Notes: a model not told the origin generated them from the letters alone. A stretch of 64,000 nt of DNA from Rhizopus sp. PT2906 (GCA_025529335.1 JAMYHX010000112.1:35336-99335), one strand, 5' to 3'; counted from the first letter of the stretch, positions 1-10,379 are shown. Numbers and translations are program-made.

Positions 1-280
1 ATTTGAGAGATGTAGCTCATTGTTGTATTCTTTTACCATTTTAGTTAAGATCAAATCTGGCTGCAAACCCATTTGAAGAACACCCTTTCGATTTTGGTAA
101 CCCCTTATCCAATATGATTCATGTGCTTTGTAGGCCTCGAAATAAAAGGTATGTTTATAGATGTCTTAAAAATATACTCATGTCTTTTTTAGTTATATTG
201 GAAGACGTAAATTTGTAGAAGAAATCTATGAGATTGATACGTCAAACGTAAACAATCCCCTTACATCATTATCACACTAA
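1..280 (+). CDS. C-terminal exons of a DHHC palmitoyltransferase (Erf2/ZDHHC9-14-18 type), 5' truncated by window edge
   Basis: Two in-frame exons can be read: about 45-148 and 193-280, joined by a 44-bp GT-AG intron (149-192), ending in TAA. The peptide contains NPFDFG-like and HVLCRPRNKSYIGRR segments. Erf2-family S-acyltransferases have an NP-x-x-x-G-N...N...VLC-RP-R-x-x-S segment just after their last membrane span, and the spacing here fits. The DHHC-CRD and membrane segments would lie upstream, outside the window, so the enzyme class is inferred only from this tail. Family role: S-palmitoylation of Ras-like proteins at the ER/Golgi. The start is not present. Confidence 0.5.
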
Positions 281-334
281 TACGAGGTCACACACTCCTC
301 TTTCTCTCCCTCATTTTTTTTTATTTCCTTTTTT

Positions 335-1076
335 ATGACTCCTTATATTTTACCTATAGAACCTTCAGCTAAAGGGTCGATACAGACTGAGCTGCTAATA
401 TTGAATAAACTATTGGATGGTGTACGGATTATTACATACAACATCTATTGTGTATATATTTATTTTCTTTATATATTTATAGGACATATTAGAACTCTCG
501 GCGCGTCTTTTGGATTGCAATGCAACCAAAGCGTTTGTGTTGTCATTCAGCCCTACCACACTATACTCACTATTTTTACTTTTCTTTAGTAATAACAAAC
601 TAGAAACCAGTACTACACCTCCTCCATCACAACCACCAGAAAGACAGGCTGATTTGACAGATAGATTGCTCGAAAAATGTGAGGATTTTGAAACGGTCTG
701 TAATCACATTCAACTTATACTTGAACAAACAAAACAAATACTTGTATTGCAACAGCAACAACAACAAGAAAAACAAAAGCAATCTCCACAACAACAACAA
801 CAACAACAACAGCAGCAGCAGCAGCAGCAACAACAACAACAACAATCTCAGCAATCAACAGAAAAATCGAGTAGCCTAGATCAAGAAATGGACTATACCT
901 TACAAAGCGATGACTTCAACACAGCACCTAATAACATGGAAGAAGAGGAAGACATGGAAGAGTTATTACAGATACAAAGAGATCGTCTAGACAGACTACG
1001 AAAAGTCATCCTCTTGGGTATGGATGCCGATGCAGCCAAGGCTAATTCAGATAATAAAGAAGATTTATTGTTTTGA
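335..1076 (+). CDS. Glutamine-rich Mediator-tail-like protein (possible MED29)
   Basis: Three exons (335-421, 483-532, 590-1076) join in frame to 207 residues; the summed coding length is divisible by three and both introns are GT-AG. N-terminal helix, then a segment of the type EKCEDFETVCNHIQLILEQ, a long glutamine run (about 791-846, CAA/CAG) and an acidic helical C-terminus with DRLDRLRK. The F-x-x-x-C-x-x-I-x-L-x-L pattern resembles the helical signature of Mediator subunit 29, and the polyQ is typical of Mediator tail proteins. This is a weak family call: it could be another small coiled-coil nuclear protein. The last 12 bases overlap the 3' end of the convergent Mrx11-like gene. Confidence 0.4.
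791..846 (+). repeat. CAA/CAG trinucleotide tract encoding polyglutamine
   Basis: An imperfect CAA/CAG array of about 19 codons inside the third exon of the Mediator-like gene. The mixture of CAA and CAG interrupts a pure repeat. Confidence 0.9.
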
Positions 1077-1558
1077 GAGAACACGTCGTCGTATAAACTG
1101 AACAGAAGGAGAAATGAGCTTTTCTGCGACCATAGGTGTCATAGCAGCTGAGGCAGCTAAACGAACAGGAAGTAATGCCTACTGTTGATGAGTTCCTAAT
1201 GCTGTTACTTTTTTTTTTTTTTAATTACCTTGACAATGCAGTATGTCGTCACGAGATGAATCATGACCTTATTATCTGGTTCAAGTTGCTCATATCCGTA
1301 ATGCACCCTTACTTTATTAATAAATTTGTTGCCTTCTTCGATAAGAGAACTTGAAAAGGGTATCGTGATGGAAGACGCATCAAGTGCATAGTAGATGACA
1401 GGAAAAGGTGCAATGGCAGTGAGTTCATGAAGCACAGCAAATGCTGTCATGTAAGATCCTGGTTTACTCTTGAACTGTTGAGCATATTTTCGATAACCAG
1501 TTAACTGAGTACTATAATGTCTTATTGTAAACAGTGGCTGCCTGACACGATGCAACAT
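1065..1558 (-). CDS. MRX11: Mitochondrial FLILHELTA-family protein (Mrx11-like)
   Basis: Two exons, 1229-1558 and 1065-1178, splice in phase to 147 residues (444 nt with stop). The N-terminus (MLHRVRQPLFTIRHYS) is Arg-rich and unacidic, as expected for a mitochondrial presequence. Residues around 40 read AFAVLHELTAIAPF, the hallmark of the fungal FLILHELTA family, followed by hydrophobic segments. In yeast, Mrx11 associates with mitochondrial expression machinery; the molecular role is not known. The second exon lies beyond the apparent lysine-rich end of the first reading frame, because the poly-A-rich intron would otherwise be translated as lysines. It overlaps the convergent upstream gene by 12 bases. 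Confidence 0.75.
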
Positions 1559-1766
1559 TATCTTTCAAAAAAAAAAAAGAAAGAAAGGGGGGGGACGTTT
1601 AAACCACAAAGATGACAATTGTAATGTGTGATATTCAACAAACATCGTCTAAAAGGGAAGACATCAAGAGTCAATCAGTTCATATTGTCTTCATAAGCTC
1701 GGAAAAAGTTCAGTTGTGCGTTTATTGAAATACTACTGTACATAATGTATAAAATGCTTTTGTTTT

Positions 1767-2446
1767 TTAATGATCTTCAGTTAAAGTATCATAGAAGGTC
1801 CTTTTCACAGTTGATTTGTATTCTTCAAATTGTCCTTTAAGGTTTTTCAATTCTTCTTGACTTTCAATCAACATTTGTAGTAATTTCTTTTCAAGTTCGG
1901 TCGTAGGCTGGACTTTTTCCAAGTCCAACACGTCCTTTTCTTCTTTTTTTTCTTCGTCTTCTTCAAAGTCTTCGTCATCATCAAATGCAAATAATAAGGG
2001 ATCATCTTGTAATACAGGCTGTAAATACTGATCATCACTCAAGAATGACTCTTTTTTATCGAATGAAGTATTTGTATAATCATCATTTTCTTTTACCTAA
2101 GTTTCCTTGACATCATCAGTTGATAAATTTATCACGTTTCCATGTATACACTTACTTGTTGTCGAATATAGTTGATCAAACGGATACACTGATAAAAATC
2201 CAATCCAAGTCTTTTCCTTGTCTCTTGAAAATCAAATCCATGTACTGATTTCATATGTTCAAACGCTGCTTTTGTTGATGGCAACACGTCTTTGCAGTAC
2301 AAGCACTGAACTTGCTCTTCTTCTTCTTCATGCCAATCGTCCCAAGAGTGTTCTATAAACAATTATTTGGCTGAGTTGCCATGTAAAAGGGAGTAACAGG
2401 CACACAAACCTTGTGGATCGTATTCTTCATAATGTAAATCGTCCAT
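1767..2446 (-). CDS. Stand-alone PRMT3-type C2H2 zinc-finger protein lacking the methyltransferase domain
   Basis: Exons 2410-2446, 2156-2352 and 1767-2048 give exactly 172 codons (171 residues). The middle exon carries QCLYC..VLPSTKAAFEHMKSVHGFDF, a zinc finger with the spacing of the PRMT3 N-terminus. It continues through LGLDFYQCIRLINYIR and then DDQYLQPVLQDD, also PRMT3-like, and ends in an acidic stretch and a coiled coil. In PRMT3 the arginine methyltransferase domain would follow; here a stop codon (1767-1769) comes first and nothing methyltransferase-like lies downstream. In PRMT3 this finger recruits ribosomal protein uS5, so a ribosomal-substrate adaptor role is an inference. The gene is divergent from POLA2, sharing a 177-bp promoter. 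Confidence 0.75.
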
Positions 2447-2623
2447 CTTGTCAAAAGTTTAACAAAGAAGAAAGAAAGAAAAAAAAAAAAGAACGGTCAC
2501 AAACACGCCCCCCTTCTCTCTCTCTCTCTTTTTATTTGAGCCACACAACAATATAAATACGCGCCGCGTCCCCTAAAAAAAAATACGCGCGCTTCTCTCT
2601 CTTTTTTATTGTGTGTGTTCAAA
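2447..2623. promoter_or_regulatory. Shared divergent promoter of the PRMT3-like gene and POLA2, with MCB-like elements
   Basis: A 177-bp intergenic region between two divergent start codons, rich in CT tracts. It contains ACGCGCCGCGT (2559-2569) and ACGCGCGC (2584-2591), 33-65 bases upstream of the POLA2 start. Cores ACGCG/CGCGT match the MluI cell-cycle box bound by fungal MBF at S-phase genes such as DNA polymerase alpha. Function here is inferred from sequence only. Confidence 0.5.
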
Positions 2624-4599
2624 ATGACAGCTAGATATAGTGAAACAGCGATCGCTAATTTGTATGGTCTTAATTCCAGTGATCGTGAAGTTATTCAAGA
2701 GAGTAAAGTGTTTTTTGGTCATCATTCTGTCTTTAACTAAACATATGTAGTTGGCTCCATTTGTCAAATATTCTCCATGACACCAGAGCAAGTTAAATTC
2801 AAATGGGAAGCGTTTGCCTTGAATGCCAACATCTCTTTAACACCTTCTGCTGCTTATATAAGATTATTAAAAAATAATCTACAAAGAGAATTCAACAGAA
2901 CACTTAAAAAGAGACGAACAGGAGGGGTCAGTACGAATGAACGTATTGTGACAAAGAGAGCAGTCATGCCCGTTGATCTATCAGCATATGGTCTTGACTT
3001 TACGACTACACATGATGATCTTGATACAGCCACACATGTATCCACTGTCCAAGATTCAGATACAAAACTGTAAAAAAAAAAACTTAAAAGAAATGCATAT
3101 ATTGATCTTTCATGTATAGATCACCAGAAACACATCGATTCTTGAATAGACCCGAACCATATCATTTGGACGGACAATATAATGGACAACTCTTACGTCG
3201 TGGAATTGTAGTTGATGATCATCCTCAGATCTCGCTCAAGTATTTGCAAAAGCCGATCGAACCTTACCGCTACATGTTTGAAAAGATCCGCGAAAGGGCC
3301 GATGAGTCGAATGATAGGCTTGATTATATGGGAGAGATGTTATCAAACTATTATCAAAAGACATTTTCAAACCCTGTTCGACAGAATCAAGAAACCATCT
3401 TTGCGTTTGGTCGTATTTGCTCAGACACAAACGAAGGTAAATTGAACGAGCAGTCGGTATTATTAGAGACGTCAAAAGAACTAGGTATGGGCAAAAGAGT
3501 CAGATTGGACATTGAACGTTTGCAGGACTATGCCTTGTTTCCTGGTCAGGTTGTGGCTGTAGAAGGTATCAATCATCATGGACACTCATTTAAAGTTGAG
3601 AGCATTTATATGGCAAGTATTTTTTTTTTAATTTTTCGACAAATGAAGGGGTAACTTATGACGTTATTAGCCACCTGTTCCTCCAAAGATTGATTCATCT
3701 AAATTGGAGTTTGTCAACAACGAAGGGAAGCCTCTCGAGATGATCACAGCGGTTGGACCTTTCACATTAGATGGAGACTTATCCTTTAAGCCCTTGGAAG
3801 CACTCGTTCAAAAGTGTATAGAAGACAGACCAGATATTGTGTTGTTGATGGGACCGTTTATACCAGCAACACATCCAATGATTGCTCGTGGAAAGATATC
3901 AACATCACCCGAAGATCTTTTTCGACAACAGATTGAAGTACGACTGAAGAACCTTTTAGATACGTGTACTAATACACAGATATTACTGATGCCACATGCA
4001 AACGATATGACACACACCTATCCATTGTTTCCTCAACCTCCTTTCAAGAACCTGCAGCATGACCCACGTATTAAACTGTTGAGCAATCCTTCTAATATCA
4101 GTATCAACGGACATGTCTTTTCTATTGCAAATATCGATATCTTGTTTCGATTAGCTAAGCAAGAAGTATACAAGTAAAATACACTTATGCACAAGATTGT
4201 ATATAAATATTTGTATTTACACTTTTTGATAGATCTTCAGCACCCGTAGACCGATTTAGTCGGCTTTTACTACACTTGTTTCAACAACACACTTATTATC
4301 CACTAGTGCCCACTGCAGAAGAAGATAGTATTGACTCATCACGATTGGTTGACATACAGATATCATGGAAACCAGACATCTTGATCATTCCCTCACAGTT
4401 TAAACATTTTGTCAAGGTAATAACGATAATAATTAAACGAAATGATGATTTACGAGTATTATAGAATGTGGAACAAGTTGTCTGTATCAACCCTGGACAC
4501 TTGACAAAGCATCAATCTGCTGGCAGCTATGCACGAGTGATTTTATATCCAACGGATGACATCAATGAACGTGTTCGCGTAGATTTATTCAAGTTGTAA
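2624..4599 (+). CDS. POLA2: DNA polymerase alpha subunit B
   Basis: Six exons (2624-2702, 2751-3069, 3120-3612, 3671-4173, 4233-4416, 4465-4599) add to 571 codons, 570 residues. The N-terminal domain reads KFKWEAFALNA. It is followed by an OB-fold region with GQVVAVEGIN and a calcineurin-like (inactive phosphodiesterase) domain with VLLMGPFIPATHPMI and LLMPHANDMTH. The C-terminus includes WKPDILIIPSQFKHF and CINPGHLTKHQ. This domain order is that of the regulatory B subunit tethering primase-polymerase alpha to CMG. Intron 3 appears to use a GC-AG donor (GCAAGT at 3613): only this donor keeps phase with the downstream exon. The end is 16 bp from the convergent LAMTOR1 gene. Confidence 0.95.
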
Positions 4600-4615
4600 A
4601 AAAAATAAATAAACT

Positions 4616-5267
4616 TTAATAAGCCTTTATCGAACTATTGTTTGTGTCGGTCATTGTGAGATGAATGACGATATCACCCACTGGATCAATATCGATATGC
4701 TGAATTGCTTCCTGTAGTTCATCCATGGTTTGATAGAACCAGTCTACTTGGCTATCGTCCATTCCACCATAAGGCTTTGCATTGGTTAAAATATCCAAGA
4801 CGTTATTGTTATTTGTGGTATCTGTTACAGCATCTGACTTTAACTGTATCTGTTGGAGTAACTGCTGATATCGATCGACTCGTTCCTGCAGGTCTGTCTC
4901 TTGAAGTGGATCTGTTTGTGTGTTTGATATATCAATCAAATTTCTATTGTAAAAAGTAAGAACGAGTATGTATGTGTGTTTAATATTGAACTTACTGTGT
5001 GGTCTTGTCAATGATATTGTTCCAAAATTCTTGTTCCTTTTGCACATCGATAGTTTCGCATGTCTGGTAGTTGACTCGACTATGTTGTTTATTAATATAT
5101 AATCATTGTTAGATGATTTTTTTTTTTTTTTACTTGTCATTGGTGAGATGTTCATTAAGCAAAGGAGCATTAATGTCATCCTATAAGCTCAAGTTCAGTA
5201 TACATTGCGTATACTAGTATAGCTTTCTTACTTCGTCTTGGTCTACTTTGCTACTGCAACAGCCCAT
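4616..5267 (-). CDS. LAMTOR1: LAMTOR1/Meh1-type Ragulator (EGO) lysosomal anchor
   Basis: Four exons. The first encodes MGCCSSKVDQDE, a textbook N-myristoylation plus dual palmitoylation signal (Gly2, Cys3, Cys4), as in LAMTOR1/p18 and yeast Meh1/Ego1. The following exons encode DDINAPLLNEHL, then HSRVNYQT-like and EFWNNIIDKTTQ, then NLIDIS. The last exon is a helical region rich in Gln, ending in NNSSIKAY. The protein would anchor the Ragulator-Rag GTPase platform for TORC1 on the vacuole membrane. Family members are short and poorly conserved apart from the acylation signal, acidic LLN motif and NLIDIS segment, all visible here. The first-exon start is decisive because the lipidation motif needs Gly at position 2. 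Confidence 0.75.
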
Positions 5268-5443
5268 ATGTTGCTTTACTAAAAATATATATAAAAAATA
5301 GAGAGAGAGAGAGGGAGAAAAAAAAAAAAGGCAAAATAATGCCGACAAGCAACGTCATATGCAATTTCTTATAATTTCTTTGTTGCTCTTTTTTGTTATT
5401 ATTGTTGTCATTGCCTTTCTTCCTTTCTTTCTTTCTTTCAACA

Positions 5444-6492
5444 ATGGTATCAACAAGGTATCAGCAGAGACAAGAAAAAAGTAGAAACAAAGAAGAAGAA
5501 TCCATGTTGGTAGAGGATCCTCCTTTACTGACAATATCACGTTCAAAGGATTCCTTGGAAGAACAAAATGAAGTTGCTGTAAGATTAGACGCCTTTTTAG
5601 AACAATTAGACGAGTAATGAATAGATCTATTTGAGAGTTACCTGTTTTTGTTTTGTTCAAACTTTTGATTAGTTATGAATGTTCTACTTTGGATGCTCTT
5701 GTTGCTCGTTGGCCGTCATTGTATAAACGTTTGAAAGGCATGAAACCTCATTTACCTCCTAAAAAGGATGATACACGCCCTACCTTAGGTGAGAACATAT
5801 TTGAGAAAAAAAAAGGCTCTTTACATTAAATTTCAATACAGTTCTTGACTTGGATGAAACGTTATTACATACTTATCGAGGTGAAGTCGCTTTAAAACAA
5901 GTGGACTATGTTATTTATGCACAGGACGGACATAGTTGCTTACTTGCAGGGACCTTAAGACCAGGCGTATTTGATTTTTTAAACTGGGCTGCAAGTTACT
6001 TTGAAGTGGTCGTTTGGACTGCAGGAACCGAAGATTATGCAGCCATGGCTCGTAGCTGTCTTGATCCTGATGACAAGCTTATCACGTAAGATTTGGTTTT
6101 GGTATGAATGTAAAGACTAAAATCTCGATTATAGACACATGCTAACTAGGAAATCATGTATTCGAATGAGATCAGCGTCAACAAAGGAAGTGCTCTATAT
6201 CAAAGACCTTTGTGCCCTCGGTCGTGACTTGTCTAAAACCTTCCTCATAGACAACACGCCTCATGCTGCAACTTTAAACTTGAGCAACTTGATTCCAATC
6301 GAGTCATTTGTAGGCAACAGGTCAGATACTGAGTTAATAGAATTGAAGAAATTCCTTGAAGCAAATCTCGTTCGATTGATAGATAAAAAGCATGACATGA
6401 GGATTATCTTACATCGACAGTTTAACTTGAAGCGAAGAATACGTGAACGTATTACTCATTGGAGACGAGAGCAGCAATCAAGACAACAATAG
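5444..6492 (+). CDS. FCP1/SCP-type CTD-like phosphatase (NIF domain)
   Basis: The start is taken as ATG 5444; an in-frame ATG at 5393 would add a hydrophobic leader that looks like translated CT-rich 5' UTR. At least four exons. The catalytic motif VLDLDETLLHTYRG is the DxDxT motif of the HAD-superfamily FCPH/NLI-interacting-factor phosphatases. It is followed by LRPGVFDFLNWAASYFEVVVWTAG-type sequence and YIKDLCALGRDLSKTFLIDN, giving all four HAD motifs. The family dephosphorylates phospho-serine on RNA polymerase II CTD or other proteins. The C-terminal tail is basic (LKRRIRERITHWRR). Without a BRCT domain it is SCP/Psr-like rather than Fcp1. Confidence 0.85.
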
Positions 6493-6875
6493 TCATTATA
6501 AAAAAGCCTTTGTAAATATATCCATCCATTATGCACATAAATAAATAGAGTATATGACTTCATTTTTCGTTTAAATTTATTATATAAAAAATGATGGCAA
6601 TATGCCGAGATGCTCACAAAGGAGCGATGCCTGCAAACACACATGGTGTGTTGTAGTGAGCAAAAGCTCGTTCCGTCCTTCTCAAGGGGATCGCCAAAGA
6701 TCTCTCCTTTCTATATTCCATGTCAGACCCACATATCGCCTTTTTATAAAAAAAGAGAAACTTACCGTTATGCACAAAGAGAAAAAAGAGGAAAAAGAAA
6801 AAGTTCTCTTTTATAGTTTTGTCGGAACACGAAAAATGTAAAAGTGGCTTTTAGACAACATTTTATTACAATTCT
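6493..6875. other. 3' intergenic region between convergent genes, no gene seen
   Basis: Between the phosphatase stop and the uL14m stop. Short open frames on the plus strand have no recognisable content. A small ACACA..TGTGT inverted repeat lies near 6640. Treated as the two 3' UTRs and spacer. Confidence 0.5.
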
Positions 6876-7327
6876 TTATACAATTCTAGGAGCAAGCGAA
6901 ACAGCCTTCATCCAATTCTTTGTCCTTAATTCAGCAGCAACAACACCTAATATACGAGTGCCTAAAGGTTCTTTCTTTTGGTTTAATAAAATACAAGCAT
7001 TATCATCAAAACGAATCGTGCGTCCGTCAGGTCGTGTCATTTCTTTCTTTGTACGAACAACAAGTGCATGTCGAACATCACCTTTCTTTACTTTTTGTGT
7101 TGCTGCCTGAGTTCCTACAATACTTGGGTTGATGGGTCTAGCACGTTTGACAACGCACACAATTTCATCTCCTAATGTTGATCATCAGTCTTTCTTTTTT
7201 TTTTTCGTTCTTTTTCTTCTTCTTTACCTGCTCTGGCAAAACGTGCACCGTTCATGACTCGAATACATTCTGCAATAATGGCTCCAGAGTTGTCAATGAC
7301 ATTTAATGTTCCCTTTAATCCAATCAT
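6876..7327 (-). CDS. MRPL38: Mitochondrial large-subunit ribosomal protein uL14m
   Basis: Two exons, 7228-7327 and 6876-7171. The N-terminus MIGLKGTLNVIDNSGAI is the typical L14 start, followed by GDEIVCVVKRARP and KGDVRHALVVRTKKE. A second domain with DGRTIRFDDNACILLN leads to LGTRILGVVAAELR. About 131 residues, the length of bacterial L14, and with no long presequence. The C-terminal extension to SLAPRIV matches the mitochondrial rather than the cytosolic (eL/uL14) type. It binds 23S-like rRNA near the subunit interface. Confidence 0.9.
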
Positions 7328-7401
7328 TTTTTTTACTGTAAACAATTAAAAGAAAGCAGCCCTTATTTCTTCTCTCTCTGTCACCCAGGGTAAAGAATGG
7401 C

Positions 7402-7432
7402 ATCCGCTTATACCCTCGCTACGTAAGCGGAT
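7402..7432. repeat. 9-bp inverted repeat (stem-loop or dyad site)
   Basis: ATCCGCTTA at 7402-7410 and TAAGCGGAT at 7424-7432 are perfect reverse complements, separated by a 13-base loop. The dyad lies 75-105 bp upstream of the uL14m start and is GC-richer than its surroundings. It could be a dyad binding site or part of a decayed mobile element. Confidence 0.5.
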
Positions 7433-7575
7433 TTTAAAATTGTAATTTCTATATATGGACGAATATTTTAAGCCATCAAAAGCCACCCTAGCCGTTGTAC
7501 CTGAAAGTTAATTCACAATGATAATCATGAAAAATACTTTCTTTTAGCTGTATTCATTCAATAACGCAATAAACA

Positions 7576-8506
7576 TGTCTTTTATATTACGTATCAACCC
7601 TTATAAGTCTATCCCTCAAAATATTGAGGTATCTATTTCGAAAATGCAAGAGGTTGTTGATACCTTTCCTGATACATATGCTGTGAAGTGAAAGGTTGGA
7701 AAGCTTTATAAACCTAGGTGAAGATTAGGAAACACCTGACTTGGACGCCAACGACAACCCCAATAAAGAAAAGAAAAAGATATGTTTCTCATTTCTGGTA
7801 CAAGACATATTGCTGTCATAGGTCTGGGTGAGAAAGAAAAGCCCAAGAATGACCTAGGAGGAAAGTCAGGTCAAATAAGAGAAGTACAGAAGACATCCAA
7901 AAAGATAAACTGTCCCGCTACCATGAAAGCTAATTGCTATAAGTCTAAACCGGAAGAAGTAGTTTTTACATTTATTAATGATCACAACCATACAGAGACG
8001 TGCTGATCCTCCTCCACCACCTCCCCCTTCTCCTTCTCCACCACCACCACCACCACCACCTTTACCTCCAGACGCTCGGACCTCGTATTACACTAGCAAA
8101 TGCAAACTCACTCTTTACAAAGTATGTTTGTTAAATTGACTTACAACAATATCTAATACTAAATTTATTTGTATGCACGCATTAGAATTATTTCCGATTG
8201 ATATCTGAAGAGTTCTTTGTTCTTTGACGGGATGCAATCAACTTTACACTTTTAATCGTAATTCGATATCTTAACACTCAGCAAGTTGAACTTGTAGCTA
8301 CCTATACGAGAAATTTGGGTGATGTACAGCGGAGATTACGGCAACTCAACCGTGATTTACCACTTGCACAAGAATTACAAGATGAGTTGCTTGGTCTACA
8401 GCAAACGTTTAACGACATAAATGTTGCCCAAGGCGGATTGCAAGATCACCCTAGGCAAAATAAATCGTTTGATGGATCAATTAATATAATTGCAGCAAAA
8501 CTTTGA
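7576..8506 (+). pseudogene. FAR1/WRKY-GCM1-like zinc-finger fragment with proline-rich and helical segments
   Basis: Three coherent but unconnected pieces lie in order. 7576-7692 encodes a short peptide ending DTFPDTYAVK and a stop. 7782-8006 contains KINCPATMKANC and VFTFINDHNHTETC, a C-x5-C...H-x-H arrangement like the FAR1/MULE-derived WRKY-GCM1 zinc finger. 8010-8085 is a CCA/CCT tract reading as polyproline in another frame. 8315-8506 encodes a helical, Leu/Gln-rich segment. Such domains occur in Mutator-derived transposases and domesticated FAR1 regulators. The frame changes could be undetected introns, so this is either a poorly spliced gene or a relic. Confidence 0.4.
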
Positions 8507-8647
8507 ACAACTAGTCTGGCAGCCTGGTAGTCCGGCTTTCTGAGCGATTTAACTACAGCTTAAAATGTTGGGACACAAGTACATAGCTGTCACTTTCGCC
8601 TCCTTTTTTTTTTTTTTTTTTTTTTTTTCTTTTCAGCTTCTTTTTCT

Positions 8648-9312
8648 ATGCCTAAATTCAGTCTTATTGTTGCAGCTACCGAAGAACTTGGCATTGGTTA
8701 CTTGAATAACTTGCCATGGCGTCTTCCCAAAGACATGGCATTTTTTAAGCAAGTGACAACAAAGATACCCAAGAATGTAGTGAACAAAGAGAATGTTCAG
8801 AATGCAGTCATCATGGGGCGTGTCACTTGGGAATCTATTCCACCCAAGTTTCGTCCTTTAGAAAATCGATTAAACATTGTGATATCAAGAAATCCTTCCT
8901 ATGATTTGTAAAAGAAAAAAAAAGCTCATCAAGAAAATACGTCCTTTCTCTACTTATACGCATATACTATAGACAATTAGCCGATGATAATCAAAATGTC
9001 ATTCTAGTCAGTTCCTTTGAGGAGGCATTGAAAAGAATTGACGAAACCAAGAATCCACGTGTGTTTGTGATTGGAGGAGCACAAATGTATAGGATGGCTA
9101 TCCACAACCCAGAATGCGATAGCATTATATTGACAAGAATCAAAACCCAAGTGAACTGTGATACGTTCTTCCCAGAGATTAACATAAAGAACTATCGCTT
9201 AGCAGAACATAAAGAACTAGAAGAGTATGTTGAAGGAACTGTGCCTGAAGGCGTTCAAGAACATAAGGACATGAAATATGAATTCACATTTTATAAAAGA
9301 AGATCATTTTAA
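8648..9312 (+). CDS. DFR1: Dihydrofolate reductase
   Basis: Two exons (8648-8907 and about 8973-9312) make 199 residues, standard for fungal DHFR. Visible motifs: FSLIVAATEELGIGYLNNLP-WRLPKDM (active-site loop), NAVIMGRVTWESIP (NADPH-binding GRxTWESIP) and VFVIGGAQMYRMAI (GGxxxY). Close to the C-terminus is DTFFPEI and the final strand KYEFTFYKR. It reduces dihydrofolate to tetrahydrofolate with NADPH for thymidylate and purine synthesis. The last 9 bases overlap the convergent dephospho-CoA kinase gene. Confidence 0.97.
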
Positions 9313-10138
9313 AGTAGCAATCACATCGCCTATAGAACGTAATAAATAAGGCACAAGCTGTGTAAAGACATAGAGCGTGATAGTAACCGCGAGAGGAGGT
9401 CCAGCATATTCCAATAACCAAGTCAACGTAGAGGGTCGAACCTTGTTTATCATGTTTTTTACTTGTATCTCAAGCTGCTTTAAATCTGTCGAATTATCAA
9501 TCACAATATCTGCCTTTTCTACTTTTTCTGACATGGGCATCTGTGCCTTGATACGTTGCATAGCTTGTTCATCTGTCATGTTGTCTCTTTTTTTTAGTCG
9601 TTGTAGTTGCAAATTATCTGAGCTATAATGTATGAAAGAGAAGGGATTAGTATATGTGTATATCTTTTATAAAGAATATATTTATGTACCAGTATACAAC
9701 CACTGTATAACTCATGAATTTATCCAGTTTGCTTTCAATCAGTAAGGGCACGTCGAATACCACAAGGTCTGCACCTCTTAGCCAATATTTAAACGCTTGT
9801 TTCAACATTTCTAATCGGACATAAGGATGTGTACATTTGTTTAATATCTTGCGTTTTTCAGGATCTTGAAAGATGATTTGGCCCAGTTTGGGTCGATCAA
9901 TACGACCATCACTCAAGAAAACTTGATCTCCAAAATGCTGACGAATGAGTGCATTTGACTTTGTTCCAGGCTCAACGACATCTCGTGCAATCTTGTCTGC
10001 ATCAATAATGGGTATACCTTGTTCTGCTAATAGTCGAGAGACAGTTGACTTGCCTGTATTCATCCTGTTAGTTAAACTCTCACTCTATATATAATATATA
10101 CCTGTGGATATTCCGCCTGTTAAGCCTACAAGTTTCAT
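9304..10138 (-). CDS. CAB5: Dephospho-CoA kinase with C-terminal membrane anchor
   Basis: Three exons. The first (10102-10138) encodes MKLVGLTGGIST and splices onto GKSTVSRLL, creating the P-loop GGISTGKST exactly across the junction. It continues with IIDADKIARDVVEPGT (substrate-binding DAD), RPKLGQIIFQDPEKR, VVFDVPLLIESKLDKFM, and in the last exon QLQRLKKRDN (lid Arg) and DIVIDNSTDL. The final ~45 residues contain a hydrophobic helix (LAVTITLYVFTQLVPYLL), so the enzyme is probably membrane-tethered, as reported for eukaryotic DPCK/Cab5 on mitochondria or ER. It catalyses the last step of CoA biosynthesis. The intron acceptor was chosen to preserve the Walker motif. Confidence 0.93.
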
Positions 10139-10379
10139 TTTAAAGAACCAAGAAAAAAAAGGAAAGAAAAAGAAAAAGAGATATGCATTCATTGTACAAC
10201 CACGTATTGGGGCGTGATAGCCATTGAAACTGGCTGTTTAATAAGACTACATCATTATAAACCGAGCAGCATGCTTAATAAGCCTTTGATATTAACCATA
10301 AATCCTTTGCTTGAGAAACTAATTTTCATCTCTATGGTCTACTTCAATAACCACACAGTAATAACTGTCTGTCAAAGTG

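Noticed and set aside
627..854. Minus-strand leucine-rich open frame opposite the polyQ tract
   Set aside because: It is the antisense reading of CAA/CAG repeats (TTG/CTG = Leu) and has no independent support.
2132..2155. Extension of the PRMT3-like second exon past QQ as VSVYMET
   Set aside because: The GTAAGT donor at this point joins in phase to exon 3, and YLQPVL continues the PRMT3 homology; the extension is intron.
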